From contig JAURNL010000074.1 of the NCBI GenBank assembly GCA_030830205.1, positions 1 through 60,916 of the forward strand: a stretch of DNA of 60,916 bases, in the 5' to 3' direction. The translations under genes were made by a program, and so were the position numbers. This DNA is from Crocinitomicaceae bacterium. GTDB lineage: Bacteria > Bacteroidota > Bacteroidia > Flavobacteriales_D > Crocinitomicaceae. The notes beneath the pieces are model-generated. The model did not search any database and was not told the DNA's origin. It worked only from the letters and a program-made list of their open reading frames with translations. This document shows, piece after piece, positions 33,886 through 42,092 of the stretch; the stretch's first letter is position 1; each line of letters begins with the position of its first letter.

Positions 33886-35967
33886 ATGCATTTGCTATCT
33901 TCTTATTCTTTGTGGTGGATTGTACCTATCCTGTTGATTTCTACCTTACTAAGCCTGCTATTTTATCGCAATGAAAACTGGCTAACAAAAAAATCTAAAT
34001 ATCTCAAATACAAATTATTAACCCTAAGAGCATTAAGCTTTAGTTTAATTGGTGTCCTCCTATTGGGGCTTTTATTTGAACAGACAAAATTCGAAACCGA
34101 AAAACCAATTATTCTCACACTCGTTGATCGGTCGTCTTCGATGAATAACTACAGTAAAAGCACCTTACTTAAAAAACAAATTTCTGCCTATCAAAAATCC
34201 TTGGAAAATAAGTTAGATAGTAGATTTGAATTAGAGACTTGGAACTTTGGTAAAGACTTAACCGCATCCTCGAAAGATTTCACCTCCGAACAAACCAACA
34301 TGGAGCTACCTTTTGAAAAAGCAGCAAATCAATATATCAATAGAAATCTTGGTGCTATTGTCCTTATCTCGGATGGAAACTACAATACAGGAGAACATCC
34401 AATGTATCATGCAGAAAGCCTACCGCTCACTGCAGTTTACAGCCTAGCCGTAGGTGATACAGCGCTTAAAAAAGATTTAATTATAAGCCATGTTGCCTAT
34501 AACGACATTGCCTTTTTGAACAATAACTTTCGTTTTGAGGTTGATGTAGAGGCCAATAGATTTCCTGGCAAGAGGACAAGAGTTGATCTTTATGAAGATG
34601 GTAAAAAGATCGCTTCTCAAGCCATTCAACTAAGTGTAGAACGCAACTCCATTACAACAATCAATTTTGAAGTAAAAGCAGGTCGACCAGGCATACACGA
34701 GTATAAATTGTATATACCAAAGGCCGAAGGAGAATTTTCAATCCAAAACAACTACAAAACTATTTACATCGAGGTTTTAGACAGCAGAAATAAAATTTTA
34801 TTGTTTAGCCAGGCTCCACACCCAGACCTTTCTGCCATCCAACAAGCGCTCTCAGGAAATGAAAACTACGAAATTATTGTAGCTAATCCCGATCAAGTTA
34901 AAACGATCAAGTTAAAAGAAATTGACCTTGTCATTTGGCACGATCCTGGAAAAATCCTCAACAAACAACTATTCGAAAATATTCAAGAGTTGAAAATTCC
35001 GGTTTGGTATATTTTAGGAACTCAGACCGATCAGCAAATAGCCAATAGGCTTCAAATTGGACTTCAAATAGAATTACGTCAACAACTTGAAGAAGTGCAG
35101 ACCTATCACAATACTGGATTTGCGCTATATGCTCCAAATGAAACCTGGTTGAGTTTAAGCCCTTTTCTACCTCCTCTTACCAAGCGTTTTGGAGAGGCTA
35201 AAACGAAAGCAGGAACCCAAGTACTGTTTAAACAACGCATCGGCAACCTTCAGAAAGATAGTCCCATGCTTTGTTTTCATGAAAAAAACAACCATCGACA
35301 TGCGACCTTACTAGGCGAAGGTATTTGGCGTTGGCGCATGGTTAATTACATGAAGAAACAAAACCACCAAGCCTTCGATGCATTTATTGGCGAAATTTGC
35401 GCCTACCTCATGGTTAAAAAAGAAGGAAGCGGCTTAAGAATTCAAGCTCCTAAAAAGCTCAGCTCTTCAACAAACTGCACGTTCAACGCTAGCTTTTACA
35501 ATGAAGCTATGCAAGCCATTACAAGTCCTGAAATTTTATGGGAACTAGATTATGAACACCAAAAAACAAGAAAAGGGAATTTTTCTACAAAAGGTGATTT
35601 TTACCAACAACAACTTGGAAGACTTAAACCAGGACGTTATTATTGGAAAGCCACGACTGTGCACAATCAAAAAAAATACCTCAAAACTGGCGCCTTTATT
35701 GTTGAAGATATTGACCTAGAACAAATAGAGTCATCTGCGAGACACAACACTCTATACCAGCTAGCTACACAAACCGAGGCTAAGGTTTTTAATGTGAAAG
35801 ATTACCAACAACTCATTAAAGAACTTCAAAAAAGCGACGATCTTGTAGCACAACGCATCGAAACTCATCATTTCAATCCTTTACTAGATTATCTTTTACT
35901 CTTTCTATTGTTACTTACAACACTCTTTGGGGAATGGTTCTTGAGAAGATATCATGGTACTTATTAA
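33886..35967 (+). CDS. Membrane protein with von Willebrand factor A-like domain
   Basis: A 693-residue protein. Two hydrophobic segments lie at the N-terminus (about 8-27 and 48-66) and one at the extreme C-terminus (LLDYLLLFLLLLTTLFGEWF). Between them a VWA domain starts with the metal-site motif DRSSS (D81, S83, S85) and continues to AIVLISDGNYNTGEHP. Ig-like stretches follow (FEVDVEANRFPGKRTRVDLY). The layout resembles Bat-type membrane VWA proteins of Bacteroidota, but no BatA/BatD genes are near. It overlaps the next gene by 14 bases, so it leads an operon with a YiiX-like hydrolase. The partners are unknown. Confidence 0.82.
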   Translation: MHLLSSYSLWWIVPILLISTLLSLLFYRNENWLTKKSKYLKYKLLTLRALSFSLIGVLLLGLLFEQTKFETEKPIILTLVDRSSSMNNYSKSTLLKKQISAYQKSLENKLDSRFELETWNFGKDLTASSKDFTSEQTNMELPFEKAANQYINRNLGAIVLISDGNYNTGEHPMYHAESLPLTAVYSLAVGDTALKKDLIISHVAYNDIAFLNNNFRFEVDVEANRFPGKRTRVDLYEDGKKIASQAIQLSVERNSITTINFEVKAGRPGIHEYKLYIPKAEGEFSIQNNYKTIYIEVLDSRNKILLFSQAPHPDLSAIQQALSGNENYEIIVANPDQVKTIKLKEIDLVIWHDPGKILNKQLFENIQELKIPVWYILGTQTDQQIANRLQIGLQIELRQQLEEVQTYHNTGFALYAPNETWLSLSPFLPPLTKRFGEAKTKAGTQVLFKQRIGNLQKDSPMLCFHEKNNHRHATLLGEGIWRWRMVNYMKKQNHQAFDAFIGEICAYLMVKKEGSGLRIQAPKKLSSSTNCTFNASFYNEAMQAITSPEILWELDYEHQKTRKGNFSTKGDFYQQQLGRLKPGRYYWKATTVHNQKKYLKTGAFIVEDIDLEQIESSARHNTLYQLATQTEAKVFNVKDYQQLIKELQKSDDLVAQRIETHHFNPLLDYLLLFLLLLTTLFGEWFLRRYHGTY

Positions 35968-36562
35968 TTCATTGCTCATGCGCATCATTCAGACTTTTAT
36001 TTTTCTTTGCACTCAATTGCTCATATCAGCTCAAACATTCCAAGATGGCGACCTGATTTTTCAGCACAGCTCTTCCACCCAAAGTACAGCAGTACAGTTA
36101 GCCACCAATTCCTACTATTCGCATTGTGGCATTATTTTTTACCGCAATGGGCAAGCCTATGTTTTTGAAGCAATAGAACCTGTTGGTATTCGAACTTTGG
36201 AAGATTGGATCGCCAGCGGAGAAAAGCAACATTATGCGGTCTATCGTCTGAAGGAAAAAACACTAACTGCAGCCGAATTGCAACAAATGAACACCTATTT
36301 GAAAGCGCAACTTGACAAGCACTACGATATTGGATTCAATTGGTCCGATAAAGAAATGTATTGTTCAGAATTGGTATACAAAACTTATCAAAATATTGGC
36401 ATAACGCTTTGCCCCACACAAGTACTCGGCACTTTTCGACTAGACCACCCTAAGGTTAAGCATATTTTAACCCAACGCTATGGCAACAACATTCCCTACG
36501 ACGAACCGATGGTGTCACCGGGTCAGTTGACGGAATCCTTCTTATTGTACAAAGTTCACTAA
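35954..36562 (+). CDS. YiiX-like permuted papain-fold (NlpC/P60-related) hydrolase
   Basis: A 202-residue exported protein with a hydrophobic signal ending near LLISAQ (22-27). Motifs are those of the YiiX/YebB permuted NlpC/P60 group: DGDLIFQ (31-37), the histidine in YYSHCGIIFY (H57) and the catalytic cysteine in EMYCSELVYKTY (C137), in that order. Relatives act on peptide, amide or lipid ester bonds. The start may be the ATG at 35954 or that at 35978, and both keep the signal. It overlaps the VWA gene by 14 bases and precedes a GNAT gene by 6. Confidence 0.85.
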   Translation: MVLINSLLMRIIQTFIFLCTQLLISAQTFQDGDLIFQHSSSTQSTAVQLATNSYYSHCGIIFYRNGQAYVFEAIEPVGIRTLEDWIASGEKQHYAVYRLKEKTLTAAELQQMNTYLKAQLDKHYDIGFNWSDKEMYCSELVYKTYQNIGITLCPTQVLGTFRLDHPKVKHILTQRYGNNIPYDEPMVSPGQLTESFLLYKVH

Positions 36563-36568
36563 GCCTTT

Positions 36569-37015
36569 ATGGAATTACAATTTTCGATCAAAAATTTCAA
36601 CGAACTATCTGTATATGAACTTTATAGATATTTACAGTTGCGCAGTGAAGTTTTTGTAGTGGAACAAAACTGTGTCTACCAGGATCTCGACAATAAAGAT
36701 CAATTGGCGCAGCATGTGCTCATCCACAAGCAGCAGCAACTCATCGCTTGTGCGCGCATTTTACCTCCCCAAACAGCATACGAACAAATCTCTATTGGTA
36801 GGGTCATTATTGCGGCAAGCGCTCGCAAAACAGGACTGGGTCATGCATTAATGGAATACTGTTTGGCGCAAATTCTGCAACAATTCGGAGAACAAGAAAT
36901 TGTACTTTCTGCGCAAGCACACTTGCAAAATTTTTATAAAAAACACAACTTTGCACCACAAGGGGAAATCTATCTTGAAGATGGTATTCCTCATATTCAA
37001 ATGATCAGAAAATAA
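36569..37015 (+). CDS. ElaA-like GNAT N-acetyltransferase
   Basis: A 148-residue GNAT protein that matches ElaA: LSVYELYRYLQLRSEVFVVEQNCVYQDLDNKDQ at the N-terminus, then the acetyl-CoA loop ISIGRVIIAASARKTGLGHALM, and the C-terminal AQAHLQNFYKKHNFAPQGE with LEDGIPHIQM. The function of ElaA is not firmly established. It is the third gene of a four-gene row running from the VWA protein to the M13 peptidase, 6 bases after the hydrolase and 24 before the peptidase. Confidence 0.92.
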   Translation: MELQFSIKNFNELSVYELYRYLQLRSEVFVVEQNCVYQDLDNKDQLAQHVLIHKQQQLIACARILPPQTAYEQISIGRVIIAASARKTGLGHALMEYCLAQILQQFGEQEIVLSAQAHLQNFYKKHNFAPQGEIYLEDGIPHIQMIRK

Positions 37016-37039
37016 ATAAGAACACTAGTTTAGCTTAAT

Positions 37040-39073
37040 ATGAAAAACAACATACTATTCATCTTGATTTCAGGCAGCATCTTGGTCGCTTGCTCTACAT
37101 CTCACCTAGATAAAACAACCACACCTCTTCAAAGTATAGATACACAGGCTTTGGACACAACAATCAGCCCAGCTGATGATTTCTTCCTGTTCGCTAACGG
37201 TACTTGGATTGCCAACACTGTCATTCCTTCAAGTGAGTCTCGTTGGGGAAGCTTTAATGAATTAGAGCAGGCCAATAATGAAAAGTTAATTTCGCTCTTA
37301 CAAAATGTGGTAGCCAATCCGGGAGAAATCGGATCTCAAAATCAATTGTTAGGCGCCTACTTTTCTTCGTTTGTCGACATGAAACGTAGAAATGAACTGG
37401 GAATCAGTCCTTTATCTTCAGATTTACAAAAAATATCAGCTTTAACAGATTTACAAGGTCTGCAAACCATCGTATCGAGTCTGCACAAAGATGGTGTTGG
37501 TGCTTTTTTTGGTTTTGGCGTTGGACAAGACCTTAAAAATGTCAAAACGAATGTCGCCTACCTTGGACAAGGCGGTATTGGCTTGCCAAACAGAGACTAT
37601 TATTTCGATGAGAAATATGAGTCTATTAGAAGCGCATACGTGAGTCATATTTCAAAATCTTTTGAGCTTGCGCTCTTACCAAATGCCATAAAAGCCGCTC
37701 AAGACGTATTTGAATTTGAGCTCGAACTTGCACGAGCCATGCTCAGACCAGCTGAAATGCGCGAACCTGAAAAAACTTACAATAAAAAAGCAATCAGTGA
37801 AGTATCGCAAAGCTTTGGAGCAAATTTCAATTTTCAAAATTATTTAACAGCACTTGGTTGCCAGTTACCTGATACAATTATTGTAAGTAATCCAAGCTTC
37901 AATCCCAACCTTTCTCGACTTTGGGCCGAAACACCACTAGATGTGATAAAAAATTATTTAAATTGGTGTGTAATCAACCATTATGCTGGGCACCTTAACG
38001 AAGACTTCGTTCAACTCAACTTTGATTTTTACGAGGGTGTTTTATCTGGCAAAAAAGAAGCGCAACCCATTGATGAGCAAGCAATTGAAGAAATGACCAA
38101 TTTAGACGTTGGTGAACTATTGGGAAAGGCGTTTGTCGATCAACATTTTTCAAAAGCAGCTCAAGACAGGGTCAATGAAATGGTAGATAACCTCCTGTAT
38201 GTCTATAAGGAGCGGATTGAGCAACTAGACTGGATGTCTGACGCTACTAAAAAAGAAGCAATTGTTAAGCTTAATGCAATTGGTCGTAAACTCGGCTTTC
38301 CAAGTAAATGGGAGGATTACAGTAACTTGCGCTTTAATGCAGATAGCTACATGCACAACTATAGAGAAATGTTGCGTTACAGCGTCAATAAGAATATTGC
38401 AGAATTGGGCAAACCTGTAGATCAAGAAAAATGGGGTATGCCTGCTCATATGGTTAATGCTTATTATCACCCGTTACTCAATGAAATAGCCTTCCCTGCC
38501 GGTATCATGCAAGCTCCTTTCTTCGATGAAAATTTTGAAGACGCTGTCAATTACGGCCGCATTGGCATGGTTATTGGCCACGAATTCACACATGGTTTTG
38601 ACGACATGGGGAGTAAATTTGCTGCCGACGGATCTTTTACCAATTGGTGGACCGAAGAGGACCGCTTGCTCTTTGAAGAAAAAACAAAACTGTTGGGAGC
38701 AACATTTTCTGGGTTTTGTCCAATGGAAAATCATTGTGTAAATCCGGATCTTACTATGGGTGAAAATATTGCCGATCTTGGGGGACTTACGATGGCCTAT
38801 TATGCCTACCAAAGAACTCCAGAATTCAAAGCAAATGAAATGGTTTCAGGTTTCAGCCCGGCCCAACGCTTTTTTATCGCCTACGCTCAACTTTGGAAAA
38901 TCAAATATACTGATGCTGAAATGAAAAAGCGCTTAGCCACAGACCCTCATTCTCCGGGTATGTACCGCGTCAACGGACCTTTGAAAAACTGCCCTGAATT
39001 TTTTGAGGCTTTTCAAGTGCCAGAAGGTAGAGAAATGCGCAATGATCTTAAAAAAGTTGCCCGCATCTGGTAA
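37040..39073 (+). CDS. M13 family zinc endopeptidase (PepO/neprilysin-like), lipoprotein
   Basis: A 677-residue metallopeptidase anchored by a lipoprotein signal (MKNNILFILISGSILVAC, C18 in LVAC). The zinc motif is HEFTH (514-518), with E575 in ENIADLGG (575-582) as the third ligand. NAYYHP (473-478) is the substrate-binding NAYY-type loop. The C-terminus ends in VARIW, as M13 members do with a late W. It probably degrades peptides in the periplasm. It ends by overlapping the convergent hisS gene by 26 bases. Confidence 0.95.
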   Translation: MKNNILFILISGSILVACSTSHLDKTTTPLQSIDTQALDTTISPADDFFLFANGTWIANTVIPSSESRWGSFNELEQANNEKLISLLQNVVANPGEIGSQNQLLGAYFSSFVDMKRRNELGISPLSSDLQKISALTDLQGLQTIVSSLHKDGVGAFFGFGVGQDLKNVKTNVAYLGQGGIGLPNRDYYFDEKYESIRSAYVSHISKSFELALLPNAIKAAQDVFEFELELARAMLRPAEMREPEKTYNKKAISEVSQSFGANFNFQNYLTALGCQLPDTIIVSNPSFNPNLSRLWAETPLDVIKNYLNWCVINHYAGHLNEDFVQLNFDFYEGVLSGKKEAQPIDEQAIEEMTNLDVGELLGKAFVDQHFSKAAQDRVNEMVDNLLYVYKERIEQLDWMSDATKKEAIVKLNAIGRKLGFPSKWEDYSNLRFNADSYMHNYREMLRYSVNKNIAELGKPVDQEKWGMPAHMVNAYYHPLLNEIAFPAGIMQAPFFDENFEDAVNYGRIGMVIGHEFTHGFDDMGSKFAADGSFTNWWTEEDRLLFEEKTKLLGATFSGFCPMENHCVNPDLTMGENIADLGGLTMAYYAYQRTPEFKANEMVSGFSPAQRFFIAYAQLWKIKYTDAEMKKRLATDPHSPGMYRVNGPLKNCPEFFEAFQVPEGREMRNDLKKVARIW

Positions 39074-40424
39074 GGAGTTCAGCGCTCGAAATTTCTTCTT
39101 GGGTCCCAGTTTCCATATTCTTCAAACTTAGCATACCTTTGGCCGCTTCTGCTTCACCAATCATCACAACATAAGCTACTTTACGGTCATTCGCATACTT
39201 AAGTTGTTTTTGAAGTTTAACTGCACTTGGATAAAGCTCTGCAGCTACACCTAATTTACGTACCTGCTGTAAAAGATGTAAAACGTGTTTTGCTTCTTTG
39301 TCTCCAAAATTCACGAAGAGCAAATCGAGCGTGCGGTCAAGTTCTTTTGGGAATAGTTGCAACTCCGTCATTACATCATATATCCGATCAGCTCCAAATG
39401 AAACACCAACTCCAGACAAACCTTTTAGGCCGAATAGAGCAGTGAGGTCATCATAACGCCCACCTCCGCAAATACTTCCCATTTTCACGTCTTTGGCTTT
39501 TACTTCAAAAATTGCACCTGTGTAGTAATTGAGTCCTCGGGCAAGGGTTAAATCAAATATCAACTCACCTTTGAGCAATCCTAAATCTCCAATGTGATTA
39601 AAAACTTCCTGCAGCTCATCCAATCCTTTTAGTCCAATTTCACTAGCAGAAAGGTAATTTCTCATGAGTGTCATTTTCTCTAAGTTACTTCCCTCGAAAC
39701 CAAATAAAGGCTTGATTTTTTCTATTACTGAAGGCGAAAAACCTTTATTCAAAAGCTCTTCTTCAACTCCAGCCTCTCCTATCTTATCAAGCTTATCCAA
39801 TGCAACAGTAAGTTCTACAATTCGTTCAGCAACCCCACAAACCTCTGCAATACCACTTAAGACTTTTCGGTTATTGATTTGAATATAAAATCCTGGCAAG
39901 CCCAAATTACTCAGAACTTCGTCAAAAATCTGAATGAGTTCTACTTCATAGAGCAAGGAGTCAGAACCTACCACATCAACATCACATTGGGTGAACTCTT
40001 GGTATCGGCCATGTTGCGGTCGGTCTGCACGCCATACTGGTTGGATTTGATATCGTTTGAATGGAAAAGTTAAGTCATTTTGATGCTGTACAACAAATCG
40101 CGCAAATGGAACAGTAAGGTCGTACCGCAAAGCTTTCTCTGCAAGTGAATTGGCAAATCGAGGCAAATTATCTTGTGCCAAAGCTTCTAGATCAGCTTTT
40201 TTCATTTTTTCACCGGAATTTAATATCCTGAAAATAAGGCGATCGCCCTCATCTCCATATTTCCCAAGAAGGGTACTGGATAATTCAAAACTTGGTGTTT
40301 CTATTGGCGCATAACCAAACCGTCTGAACACTTCTTTTATCGTGTCAAACATGTAATTGCGCTTAGCGACTTCTGTAGGTAGAAAATCACGTGTGCCTTT
40401 AGGAATTGTAGGTTTCTGAGCCAT
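39048..40424 (-). CDS. hisS: Histidine-tRNA ligase
   Basis: Charges tRNA-His with histidine. From the ATG at 40424 it is 458 residues. Class II signatures are present: PKGTRDFLP at the N-terminus, RADRPQHGRYQEFTQCDVDVVG (motif 2) and the histidine-specific LARGLNYYTGAIFE and GGGRYDDL. The anticodon-binding domain is at the C-terminus. An in-frame ATG 19 codons upstream lies within the ppx gene and is rejected. The chosen start follows the ppx stop by one base. Its 3' end overlaps the M13 peptidase gene by 26 bases on the opposite strand. Confidence 0.96.
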   Translation of the reverse strand: MAQKPTIPKGTRDFLPTEVAKRNYMFDTIKEVFRRFGYAPIETPSFELSSTLLGKYGDEGDRLIFRILNSGEKMKKADLEALAQDNLPRFANSLAEKALRYDLTVPFARFVVQHQNDLTFPFKRYQIQPVWRADRPQHGRYQEFTQCDVDVVGSDSLLYEVELIQIFDEVLSNLGLPGFYIQINNRKVLSGIAEVCGVAERIVELTVALDKLDKIGEAGVEEELLNKGFSPSVIEKIKPLFGFEGSNLEKMTLMRNYLSASEIGLKGLDELQEVFNHIGDLGLLKGELIFDLTLARGLNYYTGAIFEVKAKDVKMGSICGGGRYDDLTALFGLKGLSGVGVSFGADRIYDVMTELQLFPKELDRTLDLLFVNFGDKEAKHVLHLLQQVRKLGVAAELYPSAVKLQKQLKYANDRKVAYVVMIGEAEAAKGMLSLKNMETGTQEEISSAELLTRCGQLF

Positions 40425-40425
40425 A

Positions 40426-41307
40426 TTATAAGTTGGTGTGTTCAAGAAATAATTGATAAATAACACCATCAGCAAGTCCAATTTTTGGTACCACCAATGA
40501 TTCTTGCCCTAGTGCGTTTAGGGCAGCCATGTAGATTTGAAGTGCTGGAACTATGACGTCGGCACGATCAGGCTTGAGCTGAAACTGCAAACAACGCTCT
40601 TCAAATGACAAAGCCATTAATTCTTCATGCAAATTCTTAAGTGATCCTAAGCTTAAAGTTGCTTTTGTGTTTGGAGCAATTGTTTTGAGCGCTTGATTGA
40701 TATTCCCACCTGTTCCAAACACCGTGAAAATTTGATTTTGAGGTTTGTTTTGCTCAATCCAAGTAGAAAAATCCAACCATGTTTGCGGAGCAGTTTTTCC
40801 TTTTAAAATACGAATTGTCCCCAATTCGAATGAGCGTGAAGCAAGCTTCTGACCATTTTCAAAAATGCTTATTTCCGTACTTCCTCCACCTACATCTACA
40901 ACAACAAATTGTTCTTGCTTTTGAAAATTAAAGCGAACAAAGGATTGAAGTATCAGACGCGCTTCTTCTTCACCTGAAATAACCTCTATTTGAATATCGG
41001 TTTGCTCAAAAATTTGATTGACAATTTTTTTGCGATTGGAGGCTTCGCGCATGGCAGATGTGGCTACTGCACGGAGTTTATCAACTTCATTTGCTTCAGC
41101 TAAAAACTTGAATGCATGCATCGTTTGCTGAAATTTCAATGCTTTTTTAGCAAGGATCTTGCCCTTTTCAAAGACTTCCTCGCCAAGTCTGAGCGGAACA
41201 CGGTAGTAGGCCAACTTACGAAATTGCATGTGTCCTCCTAGTTGCTGAACTTCGGCAATTAAAAGCCGAGCAGCATTCGTTCCGATATCAATAGCAGCAA
41301 ACTTCAC
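40426..41307 (-). CDS. Ppx/GppA family phosphatase
   Basis: A 293-residue actin-fold (ASKHA) protein with the phosphate loops AAIDIGTNAARLLIAEV (4-20) and VVVDVGGGSTEISIF, plus FGTGGNINQAL. It is the short form of exopolyphosphatase or guanosine pentaphosphatase, without the C-terminal HD domain of E. coli Ppx. It acts on polyphosphate or pppGpp. A (p)ppGpp synthetase lies at 47.6 kb. The start codon is GTG at 41305-41307 on the minus strand, 4 bases after a TAATTTTG box, so the mRNA may be leaderless. It is co-transcribed with hisS. Confidence 0.9.
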   Translation of the reverse strand: MKFAAIDIGTNAARLLIAEVQQLGGHMQFRKLAYYRVPLRLGEEVFEKGKILAKKALKFQQTMHAFKFLAEANEVDKLRAVATSAMREASNRKKIVNQIFEQTDIQIEVISGEEEARLILQSFVRFNFQKQEQFVVVDVGGGSTEISIFENGQKLASRSFELGTIRILKGKTAPQTWLDFSTWIEQNKPQNQIFTVFGTGGNINQALKTIAPNTKATLSLGSLKNLHEELMALSFEERCLQFQLKPDRADVIVPALQIYMAALNALGQESLVVPKIGLADGVIYQLFLEHTNL

Positions 41308-41311
41308 CTCA

Positions 41312-41319
41312 CAAAATTA
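41312..41319 (-). promoter_or_regulatory. Probable -7 box for ppx-hisS, leaderless spacing
   Basis: Minus strand reads TAATTTTG, exact TAnnTTTG. It ends 4 bases before the GTG start at 41307. A TTG lies at 41334-41336 on the same strand, with a 14-base spacer that is shorter than usual. Confidence 0.45.
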
Positions 41320-41372
41320 AACAATGCCTTTGGCAAACCATAAAATATTTTGTTTATTTGTTGAGTATCGCA

Positions 41373-41954
41373 ATGAAGATAAACGAACACATCCTTTTCA
41401 AATCTAAAATAGCGCCTCAAAAAGGTTCTTTATTACTTGCCGACCCTCATCTAACGGAAGATTTCTTTCAGAGAGCAACAATTCTACTCATTGCCCACGA
41501 CCAAACAGAGAGCTTTGGCCTCGTGCTCAACCACCCTTCCGAACTTGTATTGAGTGATTTATTTGAGCACATTGATCTTGACCTACCCATTTTCACTGGC
41601 GGCCCAGTAGCACCAGAACAACTGTTTTTCTTACATCGCTTTTCCAATATAGAAGGTGCAACACGTATAAGTGATGACTTATTTTTTGGAGGGGATTGGA
41701 AAGAAGTACTCATCAATGCCATTGTACTCAAAAATCCTGCAACTCACCTCCGTCTTTTCGCTGGCTATGCCGGTTGGGGAGCAGGACAGCTGGAACATGA
41801 ACTTGCGGACCACGCATGGGTATGCACTCTAGATTTCCATGTTCAAAACATTTTCAAGGAAGATCCTTCTCGCTTATGGAAGAAATGTATGCTCGAACAA
41901 GGACCTGAGTTGGCTCAATTCGCCCATTTCCCAATCAACGCTTCTGACAATTAA
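41373..41954 (+). CDS. YqgE/AlgH family protein
   Basis: A 193-residue member of the UPF0301/AlgH family. It shows GSLLLADPHLTEDFFQRATILLIAHD near the N-terminus, FGLVLNHPSE, FTGGPVAPEQLFFLHR and LFAGYAGWGAGQLEHELADHAW, all strongly conserved in the family. Its biochemical function is not settled. An ATG 5 codons upstream is possible, but the family N-terminus fits the one chosen. It lies between ppx (divergent) and rpsA, which has its own promoter just beyond the stop. Confidence 0.93.
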   Translation: MKINEHILFKSKIAPQKGSLLLADPHLTEDFFQRATILLIAHDQTESFGLVLNHPSELVLSDLFEHIDLDLPIFTGGPVAPEQLFFLHRFSNIEGATRISDDLFFGGDWKEVLINAIVLKNPATHLRLFAGYAGWGAGQLEHELADHAWVCTLDFHVQNIFKEDPSRLWKKCMLEQGPELAQFAHFPINASDN

Positions 41955-41967
41955 AACGAGTAGCCAC

Positions 41968-41997
41968 TTGTTTTTCAGGTAATTATTAGTACCTTTG
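41968..41997 (+). promoter_or_regulatory. Promoter of rpsA
   Basis: TTG at 41968-41970, a 19-base spacer and TACCTTTG at 41990-41997. It is a complete match to the Bacteroidota promoter consensus. Transcription should start near 42002, giving a leader of about 91 bases. Confidence 0.75.
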
Positions 41998-42001
41998 CAC
42001 C

Positions 42002-42092
42002 TCATTTTGAAGTGCGCTCCCTGAAAGCGCCATTTATTTTGTTTAACAACTTTCTGATATTCAGGGTATTAGAAATACAAATTTTTCGCCTC
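42002..42092 (+). promoter_or_regulatory. Structured 5' leader of rpsA with a possible pseudoknot
   Basis: The untranslated region between promoter and ATG. A hairpin GCGCT/AGCGC (42014-42018 and 42026-42030) presents the 7-base loop CCCTGAA (42019-42025). A perfect complement, TTCAGGG, lies at 42060-42066. Pairing the loop with that site would form an H-type pseudoknot, or an alternative helix, ending 26 bases ahead of the start codon. An in-frame GTG at 42012 would make this region coding, but the resulting extension has no S1 family character. Autogenous control by S1 is known in other bacteria. Here it is an inference. Confidence 0.55.

Noticed and set aside
42012-42092. N-terminal extension of S1 from a GTG at 42012
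   Set aside because: The promoter and a structured leader lie here, and the 27 extra residues show no S1 character.
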